Origin: Methanobacteriota archaeon
GTDB lineage: Archaea > Methanobacteriota > Methanobacteria > Methanobacteriales > Methanobacteriaceae
Reading direction: 5' to 3'
DNA length: 25,113 nt
NCBI GenBank assembly: GCA_023436175.1
Contig: JAEZKE010000127.1
Coordinates: 1 to 25,113 of the forward strand
Positions within the stretch are counted from its first letter, which is position 1. Every line of letters begins with the position of its first letter. Below, in pieces: positions 8,163 to 15,719 of this stretch. A model generated the notes under the pieces. The model did not search any database and was not told the DNA's origin. It worked only from the letters and a program-made list of their open reading frames with translations. The translations under genes and the position numbers were made by a program.

Positions 8163-9047
8163 TTATACATTTATAGTTTCAAGTATACTAATAGGCTTGT
8201 TTCCACTTCTACTCAATAAATTTTCTTCTACTTGAAGTTTAACAACTTCACCTTCAATAGCACCATAACTATTATCCACTACATATGTATCAGGCTTTAC
8301 ATTTGAACATATATCATAATCTACAGTTACATAAGCTGTTTTTTTTCCTGCCTCAATTACAGTCCCATATGTGTAATCACGATGATATCTAATTCTGAAA
8401 ATTAAAAAAACAGCTATTGAAAATATTACAGCAAACATTAGTACAGTAAAAGATGGGAAAAAGTCGAATGAAAAAGCCATAACAAAGCTTGAATTAGTAC
8501 CTAATAAAACTAAAATTATCCCTGCTGCAACATACATTAAGAAAAAGTCACGATAAGCATTGAAATCAGCTTGATACATTAATTTTACCTTGTAATATAA
8601 GATATATGTTATACACCCAATTAACAAAACTCCTAAGCCACAATAAACAATAAAGGATAAAAAATTAAATAAATAAATTATGGATGCCCCTAAAAAACCT
8701 AATGATAAAATTTGAAGTACAAAAACAGTTCTTTCTTTTTCTTTTGATGTAAAATCTCGATTAATTTCAAAATGCTGTACTTCAGAACCATTAACTTTCT
8801 CTTTCTTCACTATAAATATTTCAGCTTCTTCTGTTTTAGATATTTTTGAAGCATTATCTTTAATCTTCATATCACTCTTTATTTGAGATACATTTTCCCT
8901 GATTTTTTCTGTATCTATTTTATCTTTAAGATTTTCAGAGTTAATTCCTCTTAATTTATTTGGAATATTGGGTATTTCTAAAAGTAACTTCCCAACAAAA
9001 TTAAACATTTTTATGATTAATTCACCAAATATAGCAAATATGTTCAT
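8163..9047 (-). CDS. multi-pass membrane protein, DUF2101-like
   Basis: The protein has 294 residues. An amphipathic N-terminal segment (to about 30) is followed by a charged region rich in Lys and Glu (about 33-105) that may be a coiled coil. Four hydrophobic segments then run from about 107 to 218 (VFVLQILSLGFLGASIIYLF and later ones), and a soluble C-terminal domain of about 75 residues containing YGTVIEAGKKTAYVTVDYD looks like a small beta barrel. The overall plan fits the archaeal predicted membrane protein family DUF2101 as I remember it; the function is unknown. It converges with the 7,672 pilin and lies among pilus genes, so a role in pilus biogenesis is possible but unproved. Confidence 0.65.
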   Translation of the reverse strand: MNIFAIFGELIIKMFNFVGKLLLEIPNIPNKLRGINSENLKDKIDTEKIRENVSQIKSDMKIKDNASKISKTEEAEIFIVKKEKVNGSEVQHFEINRDFTSKEKERTVFVLQILSLGFLGASIIYLFNFLSFIVYCGLGVLLIGCITYILYYKVKLMYQADFNAYRDFFLMYVAAGIILVLLGTNSSFVMAFSFDFFPSFTVLMFAVIFSIAVFLIFRIRYHRDYTYGTVIEAGKKTAYVTVDYDICSNVKPDTYVVDNSYGAIEGEVVKLQVEENLLSRSGNKPISILETINV

Positions 9048-9116
9048 TGAAATCTACCTTTTAATGCTTCACAATGTAATTAGTTCTATTTATGACTAAA
9101 TTTCAAGTTGATTAAT

Positions 9117-9590
9117 TTATTTAGTGACTTTGACTTCTATATCATCACTGGTAATATTCCAGTACACCTGAACTGTACGCCAACCCTTTGAAAGTGCTAA
9201 TGTTGTAGGACTTATATCTTCCCCAACATTTAGTGTAGTATCTATAATCTTTGGATTTGATGAATTTCCATTATAATCTAAGTATAGAGTTGTTCCAACT
9301 GTTTGACTAGTTTTATTAAAATCTAAAGTAATGTCTTGAGGAACATTAACATCTACTGTTCTTTTAGCTCCAGGCCCATTGGCATAAACAACATTTACAG
9401 CATCTGCAATACTTTCAACCACTATTTTTGTATCGGATGCCCTGGAAACAGTATTACTTGAATCTATAGTGGGTCCAACAAAATTGTTTATCATAAAAAA
9501 TAACACAGTCAATATTACTACGAATAGTAACAAATATTCTGCAGAAATCTGCCCCCTATTATCAAGTCGTATAATGCTCATTTTTCTCAT
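9117..9590 (-). CDS. class III signal peptide pilin (QISAE)
   Basis: The product begins MRKMSIIRLDNRG|QISAEYLLLF. The Gly|Gln site, Ser at +3, Glu at +5 and the following hydrophobic helix are the classical archaeal class III features. The motif DAVNVVYANGPG near residue 65 is shared with the pilin at 2,871-3,278, and the remainder is a Thr/Asn-rich beta domain ending DDIEVKVTK. The start could be the first ATG (9590) or the second (9581). Neither has a Shine-Dalgarno site, and a TATA box about 24 bases before 9590 suggests a leaderless transcript from the first. It is followed by the DUF2101-like gene and preceded by the prepilin peptidase gene. Confidence 0.85.
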   Translation of the reverse strand: MRKMSIIRLDNRGQISAEYLLLFVVILTVLFFMINNFVGPTIDSSNTVSRASDTKIVVESIADAVNVVYANGPGAKRTVDVNVPQDITLDFNKTSQTVGTTLYLDYNGNSSNPKIIDTTLNVGEDISPTTLALSKGWRTVQVYWNITSDDIEVKVTK

Positions 9591-9608
9591 ATTTTATGTT
9601 ATTTATAT

Positions 9609-9618
9609 CTTATATAAA
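9609..9618 (-). promoter_or_regulatory. TATA box of the 9,590 pilin
   Basis: On the minus strand TTTATATAAG is centred about 24 bases before the first ATG of the pilin gene. This is the spacing of an archaeal TATA box to a transcription start, so the mRNA should begin at or next to the ATG. Confidence 0.5.
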
Positions 9619-9675
9619 TAATTAAGTGTACACTTTTGATGCAGAGTACTATTAACAATCAAATGATACTATAAG

Positions 9676-10836
9676 TCAGTATAGTATTACATACAATATT
9701 TTCTGAAGTATAACAGCCAAATCTCCAATAAATAGAGATATTAAAAGACCTATTAAAATTGATGGTGCAAATGGTACTCCCCTTTTGATTTTAATTTTAG
9801 AATCTATCTTATTTTCTTCGGATAACTTTTTAAGAAGAGTTATATCATCTTCAGTTAAACCTGCTGCCATTGAACTTATTAAAAGTTTACCTTTAGGAGC
9901 TGTGATGCCTGTAGGATCTGCACTTTTTAATGATTCCTTTATTTTTTCAAAAAAGCCCTTATCATCAATATAAACTTCATCATTTTTCTGGTATATATTG
10001 TAAGCAGGTATCATACCCTCTTTTAAATCAGGGAGATCATAGTTATCCTGAAGCGCTTTCTTATTTACAGAAGTAAGAAGAATTCTAATAATTCCAATAG
10101 CAGTTATTGATAAAAATATAACAACTATACCAATTACTGTTACTTGTATATTTGTGTACAACGCAAATACGGTAAAAACAGATAGAACAGCAGCTTTTAT
10201 CATATCCGGCAACTTAGAGATAATGAACGATAAAACAATGATAAGAACTAATGAAACTACTATTATCCTGTAAGGTAGGTAAGGCAGTATAAGGTATGTC
10301 AATGAAACTGCTGCTGTTGTAACAAGTGCCAGTACAATATTTTTTTTATATTCTTTAACAGGCGTCAGTAATTCATCCACAAGGTAAGGTTTCCTTCGTA
10401 TAGCTATAAATAGCACGTAAATTAACAGGAATGGAAGTATTGAAAGCAAACTATTTATTATAAGGGTAAAAGGGAACCCATAGAAAGAAACAATAGGGAA
10501 CAGCACTCCAAATATGTTGTAATTTAAAGTCAATGGATAAAAAGGGAGTAAAGCCGCCAGTGCTGTAAACAATTTAACGTCTCCACCAGCCCATGCCCCT
10601 AATTTCCAGAAAATGTAACCTAAAGTAAAGATAACCGCTGTAAATATTACACCAATTACGATAAACCATATATCATTTGTCATAAATGCATATGCTGCGT
10701 TTAAGGCAATACCTAAACCAATTAATGAAAAAGTAAGGTTATTTTGAATAATTCCAGTTTTTAAATCTGTATAACTTGCATAGAAACATGCTATAATTGC
10801 TATTAATGTACAGATTAAAGGTATATCGAGAACCAT
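9676..10836 (-). CDS. archaeal prepilin peptidase, A24 family with type II C-terminal region
   Basis: This integral membrane aspartic peptidase would cleave the class III signal peptides of the neighbouring pilins at Gly|Gln on the cytoplasmic face. Counted from the upstream GTG at 10845, the first catalytic Asp is D27 in YTDLKTGIIQNN and the second is D89 in GAWAGGDVKLF; the motif reads AGGD where most relatives have GxGD. About eight hydrophobic segments follow or surround these. A soluble stretch (about 260-345) precedes a final membrane part with the RGVPFAPSILIGLL signature, which I take for the archaeal A24 C-terminal type II region. At about 386 residues it is longer than FlaK-type enzymes. 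The ATG at 10836 follows AAGTGAT and is preferred over the GTG inside that site. Confidence 0.85.
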   Translation of the reverse strand: MVLDIPLICTLIAIIACFYASYTDLKTGIIQNNLTFSLIGLGIALNAAYAFMTNDIWFIVIGVIFTAVIFTLGYIFWKLGAWAGGDVKLFTALAALLPFYPLTLNYNIFGVLFPIVSFYGFPFTLIINSLLSILPFLLIYVLFIAIRRKPYLVDELLTPVKEYKKNIVLALVTTAAVSLTYLILPYLPYRIIVVSLVLIIVLSFIISKLPDMIKAAVLSVFTVFALYTNIQVTVIGIVVIFLSITAIGIIRILLTSVNKKALQDNYDLPDLKEGMIPAYNIYQKNDEVYIDDKGFFEKIKESLKSADPTGITAPKGKLLISSMAAGLTEDDITLLKKLSEENKIDSKIKIKRGVPFAPSILIGLLISLFIGDLAVILQKILYVILY

Positions 10837-10873
10837 GATAATCACTTGATCCCTGTATTAAATATTTTGTAGT

Positions 10874-12484
10874 TTAATAGTTACACTGATACTTTATTCT
10901 TTTATTTTCAAATGCAGCCTTCATAAATGATACAAAGATAGGATGAGCATTGTTTGGCCTTGATTTGAATTCTGGATGGAATTGGCAGCCTAAAAACCAG
11001 GGATGATCTTTAAGTTCTACCATTTCAACAAGCAAATCATTAGGAGATATACCTGAAATTATTAAACCTTTTTCCTGCAATATTTCACGGTAATCATTGT
11101 TAAATTCGAATCTATGCCTGTGTCGTTCATCCACCGACTTTTTTTGATAAGCTTCATATGCCTGTGTTCCAGGTTTAACATTACATGGATAAGAACCAAG
11201 TCTCATTGTTCCGCCCATATACTCGATCTTTATCTGTTCGGGCATAATATCAATAACAGGATTCTCAGTCTCTGGATCAAATTCAGTACTGTTTGCATCT
11301 TCAAAACCATTTAATCTTGCAAATTCAATTACCATACACTGCATTCCAAGGCAAATTCCAAATAAGGGAACTTTCTGTTCTATTGAATATTTGACTGCCT
11401 CTAATTTTCCTGAAATACCTCTTTCACCAAAACCGCCAGGTATTAGTAAGCCATCCAATCCTTCAAGTTTGTTAGTATCAAGTGAGTTTCCAGCATTTAT
11501 CCAGTCTATATTAACTTTAACACCAATACTTGCTGCTGCATGTTTCAAAGATTCTCTAATACTTATATAAGCATCTTCAAGTTCTACATACTTCCCAATG
11601 ATTCCTATATTTACTACTGGCTCCTCTTTTTTTAAAGATATTACAATTTTCTGCCAGTCCTTAAGGTCGGGCTGTCTGCATTCCATTTTTAATCTTTTAA
11701 GTACATATTCCCCTACATTTTCTTTACTTAAAATTAAAGGAACTTCATAAATTGAACTAACATCAGGACAATTTATAACTGCCTTTCTTTCAACATCACA
11801 AAAATGAGCTATTTTCTGTTTCAGGGGAGCATCAATAGATAACTCAGACCTGCAAATTATCATATCTGGAATAATACCCGTGCTTCTTAATTCTTTAGTA
11901 CTGTGCTGGGTAGGTTTAGTTTTAAATTCACCAGCAGCATTCAGGTAAGGTACATAAGTTACATGGACAAACATTACATTGTCATGCCCTTCTTCATTAC
12001 GCAGCTGTCTCACAGCTTCTAAAAATGGCTGGCTTTCTATATCCCCAACAGTTCCACCTATTTCAACTAAAACCACATCTGAATCGCTTTTATTTGAAAT
12101 TTTCCTTATCATTGACTTAATTTCATCAGTTATATGTGGAATTATCTGCACGCATGATCCAAGATAATCACCTTTCCTTTCTTTATCAATGACAGAGGAA
12201 TAAACTTTGCCTGTAGTTATATTAGAATCACCGGATAGTTCTACGTCTAAAAACCGTTCATAATGACCTAAATCTAAATCAGTTTCCATACCATCTTCTG
12301 TCACAAACACTTCCCCATGTTGATATGGATTAAGTGTCCCTGAATCCCAGTTTAAATAAGGATCTATTTTTATTGCAGTTACATCAATTCCATAGGACCG
12401 TAATATCCTCCCAATTGATGCTGCAGTTATTCCTTTTCCTATTGAACTTACAACTCCACCAGTTACCACTATATATTTTGACAG
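10874..12484 (-). CDS. pyrG: CTP synthase
   Basis: PyrG converts UTP, ATP and glutamine to CTP, the last step of pyrimidine nucleotide synthesis. The N-terminal synthetase domain has the P-loop GGVVSSIGKG at the start, then IDPYLNWDSGTLNPYQHG. The C-terminal class I glutaminase domain has the nucleophile Cys in FGICLGMQCMV (near residue 376) and the His/Glu pair in QFHPEF (near 502). The first ordinary start codon is GTG 12469, but conserved residues SKYIV are encoded upstream of it. The frame continues back to CTG 12484, seven bases after AGGAGAT, and is then closed by a TAG at 12485-12487, so a CTG start giving 536 residues looks likely. The prepilin peptidase gene begins 37 bases after its stop. 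Confidence 0.93.
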   Translation of the reverse strand: MSKYIVVTGGVVSSIGKGITAASIGRILRSYGIDVTAIKIDPYLNWDSGTLNPYQHGEVFVTEDGMETDLDLGHYERFLDVELSGDSNITTGKVYSSVIDKERKGDYLGSCVQIIPHITDEIKSMIRKISNKSDSDVVLVEIGGTVGDIESQPFLEAVRQLRNEEGHDNVMFVHVTYVPYLNAAGEFKTKPTQHSTKELRSTGIIPDMIICRSELSIDAPLKQKIAHFCDVERKAVINCPDVSSIYEVPLILSKENVGEYVLKRLKMECRQPDLKDWQKIVISLKKEEPVVNIGIIGKYVELEDAYISIRESLKHAAASIGVKVNIDWINAGNSLDTNKLEGLDGLLIPGGFGERGISGKLEAVKYSIEQKVPLFGICLGMQCMVIEFARLNGFEDANSTEFDPETENPVIDIMPEQIKIEYMGGTMRLGSYPCNVKPGTQAYEAYQKKSVDERHRHRFEFNNDYREILQEKGLIISGISPNDLLVEMVELKDHPWFLGCQFHPEFKSRPNNAHPIFVSFMKAAFENKRIKYQCNY

Positions 12485-12644
12485 CTAAACCATCTCCTAA
12501 TAATATCGATGTGTATCATTAAAAATCTTATATCGAGTTAAAATTATAATCTACAATCTGGATTTATAAAGCATTATTTATAACATTAATGGAATGCTCT
12601 AAAATTAATTCTAACAAATAATATGGATATTAAAATTATTCGTT
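12485..12644 (-). promoter_or_regulatory. pyrG promoter and leader region
   Basis: Upstream of pyrG on the minus strand lie AGGAGAT (about 12492-12498), a TATA-like GCTTTATAAATCC at 12560-12572 and a weaker CGATATAAGA near 12527-12536. An AGCATT/AATGCT inverted repeat surrounds a second TATAAATA. The choice of box cannot be settled by eye. The gap of about 160 bases to apgM suggests that pyrG has its own promoter. Confidence 0.4.
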
Positions 12645-13838
12645 TTAAATATCCAAAAAACTTTTCATAAATTTATACCCTTCAATGGTGCCCAAAGAAC
12701 CCATTTTTGCTGAAAATTCATTATACTGATTGACATTATCTTTAACCCCATTTGTAGAGCACATTGCATATGGAATTGCATCAGTTGTATGTGTTTTAAC
12801 AGATATAGGGGTCGCATGATCAGGCAGTATCGAGATAGCATAATTATCAAATTTGGGAAGCTCATCAAGAAGTTTTCCGATGATCTTTTCATCTATACTT
12901 TCTATAGCTTTGATCTTTTCTGTGGTATCACCAGCATGGCCTGCTTCATCTGGAGCTTCAACATGAACAAACACTAAATCATGGTCATTTAATGCATTTA
13001 CTGCATAATTCGCCTTTTGACTGTAATCAGTGTCAAAATATCCCGTTGCCCCGGGAACATCGATATTTGTCAATCCAAGATAATATCCAAGCCCTTTTAT
13101 AAGATCTACACCAGTTATTGTAGCGCCTTTTAATCCATATTTGTCAATGAAAGGGACCATATTAGGTTTAGTTCCCTGCCCCCACAGCCATATCATGTTT
13201 GCAGGGTACTTGCCATTTGCGATTCTTTTTTTATTTACAGGGTGATCTTCCAATATTTCCACTGAATCACACATGATCTTATTTAATAATCCAGCATTTT
13301 CATCATCATAAGGCTTTAGAAGATTTTCTGCAATACCTTCCCCAACCACATCATGGGGAGGAGTAGATTTTAAAGATGCTGACTCGGTATCATCCATTAC
13401 AAATAAATGCCTGTAACTTACACCTAAATAAAATTTTCCAATATCCCCAAATTCATGATTTAAAGTATCTATAAGCTTTTCTGATTCTTCAGTAGAAATA
13501 TGATTTGCATTAAAATCTGCTAATTTCCCATCTTTTTCTGTTATAAAATTACATCTAAAAGCAACTTCCCCATTTTGGAGATTAGCACCAATACTTGCCG
13601 CCTCAAGTGGCCCTCTTCCAGTATAATATTTTTTTGGGTCATACCCCATTATTGAAAGATTTGCAACATCAGAACCAGGTTGCATGCCTTCAGGAACTGT
13701 TTTAAGTAATCCACTTGTGCCATTAGATGCTATAAAATCCATATTAGGAATTACAGAAGCTTGAAGAACGGTCTTATTATTTAATTCTTCAAGGGGATAA
13801 TCTGCCATTCCATCTCCTATTATAACTACGTATTTCAT
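12645..13838 (-). CDS. apgM: 2,3-bisphosphoglycerate-independent phosphoglycerate mutase, archaeal type
   Basis: The 397-residue enzyme interconverts 3- and 2-phosphoglycerate in glycolysis and gluconeogenesis and belongs to the alkaline phosphatase superfamily. Signatures are the metal-binding start VVIIGDGMADYP (D9), the PGSDVANLSIMGYDP motif at residues 54-68 with the phosphorylated Ser, GRGPLEAASIG, the His-rich DEAGHAGD near 295 and PDHATPISVKTHT near 340, which complete the two-metal site. Length fits the archaeal ApgM family and not the longer bacterial GpmI. GGAG lies about 12 bases before the ATG. It follows hom by 60 bases and is probably in the asnB-gatC-ACT-hom transcript. Confidence 0.93.
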   Translation of the reverse strand: MKYVVIIGDGMADYPLEELNNKTVLQASVIPNMDFIASNGTSGLLKTVPEGMQPGSDVANLSIMGYDPKKYYTGRGPLEAASIGANLQNGEVAFRCNFITEKDGKLADFNANHISTEESEKLIDTLNHEFGDIGKFYLGVSYRHLFVMDDTESASLKSTPPHDVVGEGIAENLLKPYDDENAGLLNKIMCDSVEILEDHPVNKKRIANGKYPANMIWLWGQGTKPNMVPFIDKYGLKGATITGVDLIKGLGYYLGLTNIDVPGATGYFDTDYSQKANYAVNALNDHDLVFVHVEAPDEAGHAGDTTEKIKAIESIDEKIIGKLLDELPKFDNYAISILPDHATPISVKTHTTDAIPYAMCSTNGVKDNVNQYNEFSAKMGSLGTIEGYKFMKSFLDI

Positions 13839-13898
13839 TTTTCAAAAGTCTCCAGGTTAATATTTGATCCAAACTGATATCGTGTTATTTTATCTGAT

Positions 13899-14921
13899 TT
13901 ACCGGTTACATTGTTTGATCTTATAAATACTTATTATATCACTTAAAATAGCAGAAGCAGTTTCAAGGGGTCCCGCACCTTTTCCAACAACAGTTACGTC
14001 TTCTGCAAGGTCTGTTTTAAGTGTCGCTACATTTAATGTACCATCTACTGCAAAAGGAGATCCTTCCCTTACAAGTCTTGGTGAAACTTCAAGAACATCT
14101 CCAGATACTTCCCCAATTAATTTAATAAGATAACCTTCATTTTTAGCAAGTGAAATAGATTCAGGTGTAATTTTTGATATTCCAGTTACTTCAACATCTT
14201 TATAACTTACATCCCTACCTAAAAGTGAATTTGCAAGTATTACGGTTTTACATGCCGCATCTATACCTTCAACATCCTGAGCAGGATTAGTTTCGGCTAT
14301 TCCCAGTTCTTGAGATTCCTTTAAAATTTGTTCATATGAAGAACCTTCCTTAGCCATTCTTGAGAGTATATAGTTTGTTGTACCATTTAAAATTCCCAAA
14401 ATAGAATCTATATCACAGCTGGATAGAGTTTCATGAGCAAAATTTATAATTGGCATTGCCCCACCTACAGAAGCTTCAAATTTAAATTGAACCTCATTAT
14501 CCACAGCAGATTCACTTAATTCTTTAAAGTATAAAGCTAAAGGCCCTTTATTTGAGGTAACGACATCTTTCTTGTCTTTAAATGCCTTTAAAATATGTGT
14601 TTTAGCAGGTTCACCGTTGCATATATCAGTAGGAGTTACTTCAACAAGACAGTCATATTCTGTTTCTTCAAGTACATGCATATTTGACATTTCAGAAACT
14701 CCATATTCTGGATAATTAGATACTTTTCCAGTTTGTTCTTTAGTTTCCAGAAGTAAATCAAGATTTAATCCATTATTAGAGATTGCAGCTCCTGAAGTAT
14801 CTGTAACTGCTACCACCTTAAGATCTAATCCATATTTCTCTTTAAAATTATCCTTTTTCATGGAAATGGCCTTTACCACACCTTTTCCAACTGCACCAAA
14901 ACCTAAAATACAAATTTTCAT
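13899..14921 (-). CDS. hom: homoserine dehydrogenase
   Basis: The enzyme reduces aspartate semialdehyde to homoserine, the branch to threonine and methionine. The 340-residue protein has the Rossmann motif GFGAVGKG at residues 7-14, VVTSNKGPLA near 125, GGAMPIINFAHE near 152, GILNGTTNYI near 174 and the catalytic-domain block DVEGIDAACKTVILA near 215. It ends without a C-terminal ACT domain, which is instead encoded separately in the gene just upstream, 50 bases away. The Shine-Dalgarno site GGGGGA lies six bases before the ATG. The operon context links it with other aspartate-family functions. Confidence 0.93.
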   Translation of the reverse strand: MKICILGFGAVGKGVVKAISMKKDNFKEKYGLDLKVVAVTDTSGAAISNNGLNLDLLLETKEQTGKVSNYPEYGVSEMSNMHVLEETEYDCLVEVTPTDICNGEPAKTHILKAFKDKKDVVTSNKGPLALYFKELSESAVDNEVQFKFEASVGGAMPIINFAHETLSSCDIDSILGILNGTTNYILSRMAKEGSSYEQILKESQELGIAETNPAQDVEGIDAACKTVILANSLLGRDVSYKDVEVTGISKITPESISLAKNEGYLIKLIGEVSGDVLEVSPRLVREGSPFAVDGTLNVATLKTDLAEDVTVVGKGAGPLETASAILSDIISIYKIKQCNR

Positions 14922-14971
14922 TAATTTTCCCCCAAGTAGCAGCGAATTTGCATCTAAACTTCATTTATAAC

Positions 14972-15457
14972 TTAAAATCCTTTAGATTTCCCAATTTCTT
15001 TTATCTTTGCCAGTATCTCTTTTCTTTTACCAGAATCTGCTTCAAGAATGATCTTAGATGCTGATTTTTCGGGATCATCACCAATTTTTAAATTAAAATC
15101 AATTACTCTTACACCTTCAATATTATTAAGCCTGCCAAGTGCATCTTTAACATCTTTTTCAACGATGTTTCCAATAAAAATTGTTCTTATTTTTTCTTTC
15201 TTTAAAACGCCGTCTACTTCCATTATCTGAATATTTTGAATTTCAAGAGTATCTATAACCTTGTCCAGTGTGTCTTTATCTCCTTCAATTGTAATTTGGA
15301 CAGGTATTGTGCCTCTTTCAGTTTTAACATCTCTCTGGTGAATTACTGTGACTATATTAGCTCCAAGCCTACTAATAGGTGCAAAAGCATCAGTAAGTTG
15401 TCCAGGAATATCTAAAAGTTCTAAAACAAGATTTAATCTCATTCCATCATACCCCAT
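14972..15457 (-). CDS. ACT-domain protein, predicted allosteric regulator of homoserine dehydrogenase
   Basis: The product has 161 residues with a typical ACT domain at about 6-78 (MRLNLVLELLDIPGQLTDAF, then GANIVTVIHQRDV and a VQITIEGDKD strand) and a second alpha/beta half that looks like another ACT-like fold (RTIFIGNIVEKDVKDALGRL). It matches COG2061 as I know it, a stand-alone regulator encoded next to homoserine dehydrogenase. It probably binds a pathway end product such as threonine and controls Hom, but neither ligand nor partner can be read from the sequence. The start may be the ATG at 15457 or the one at 15442 (MRLNLV), where the domain begins; upstream Shine-Dalgarno support is weak for both. 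Confidence 0.82.
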   Translation of the reverse strand: MGYDGMRLNLVLELLDIPGQLTDAFAPISRLGANIVTVIHQRDVKTERGTIPVQITIEGDKDTLDKVIDTLEIQNIQIMEVDGVLKKEKIRTIFIGNIVEKDVKDALGRLNNIEGVRVIDFNLKIGDDPEKSASKIILEADSGKRKEILAKIKEIGKSKGF

Positions 15458-15476
15458 TAAAAAGGAGAAATGGTGT

Positions 15477-15692
15477 TTATTTTACCCATTTTCCTTTTTC
15501 TGCTATAACATTTCCATTTTCATCCAGTTCTGCATTTCTAAGAATTTTTTCAGGGTTTTTATCTTTTCCACAATCTGGGCGCGTTAGATTAACGTTATCA
15601 ACAATATATTGAGTTTCTTCAAGTTCAGGAATGTCTTGAAGGGCCTTTGAAAATTTTTCTAATATTTTTTCAGCTTCTTTTTCGATTTTCAT
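15477..15692 (-). CDS. gatC: GatC-like subunit of Asp/Glu-tRNA amidotransferase (short archaeal form)
   Basis: The 71-residue protein has a helical N-terminus (EKEAEKILEKFSKALQDIPE) and a C-terminal half reading LTRPDCGKDKNPEKILRNAE followed by ENGNVIAEKGKWV, which aligns by eye with the GatC pattern LREDEV-x-REEALxNAP-x-DGFFRVP. GatC bridges GatA and GatB in the amidotransferase that turns Asp-tRNA(Asn) into Asn-tRNA(Asn). GAGGGG lies seven bases before the ATG. It sits between asnB and the ACT-domain gene, so free and tRNA-bound asparagine synthesis are encoded side by side. The assignment rests on short motifs; an uncharacterised helical protein is the alternative. Confidence 0.68.
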   Translation of the reverse strand: MKIEKEAEKILEKFSKALQDIPELEETQYIVDNVNLTRPDCGKDKNPEKILRNAELDENGNVIAEKGKWVK

Positions 15693-15719
15693 GTTTATTC
15701 CCCTCTAAAATTCGTATTT

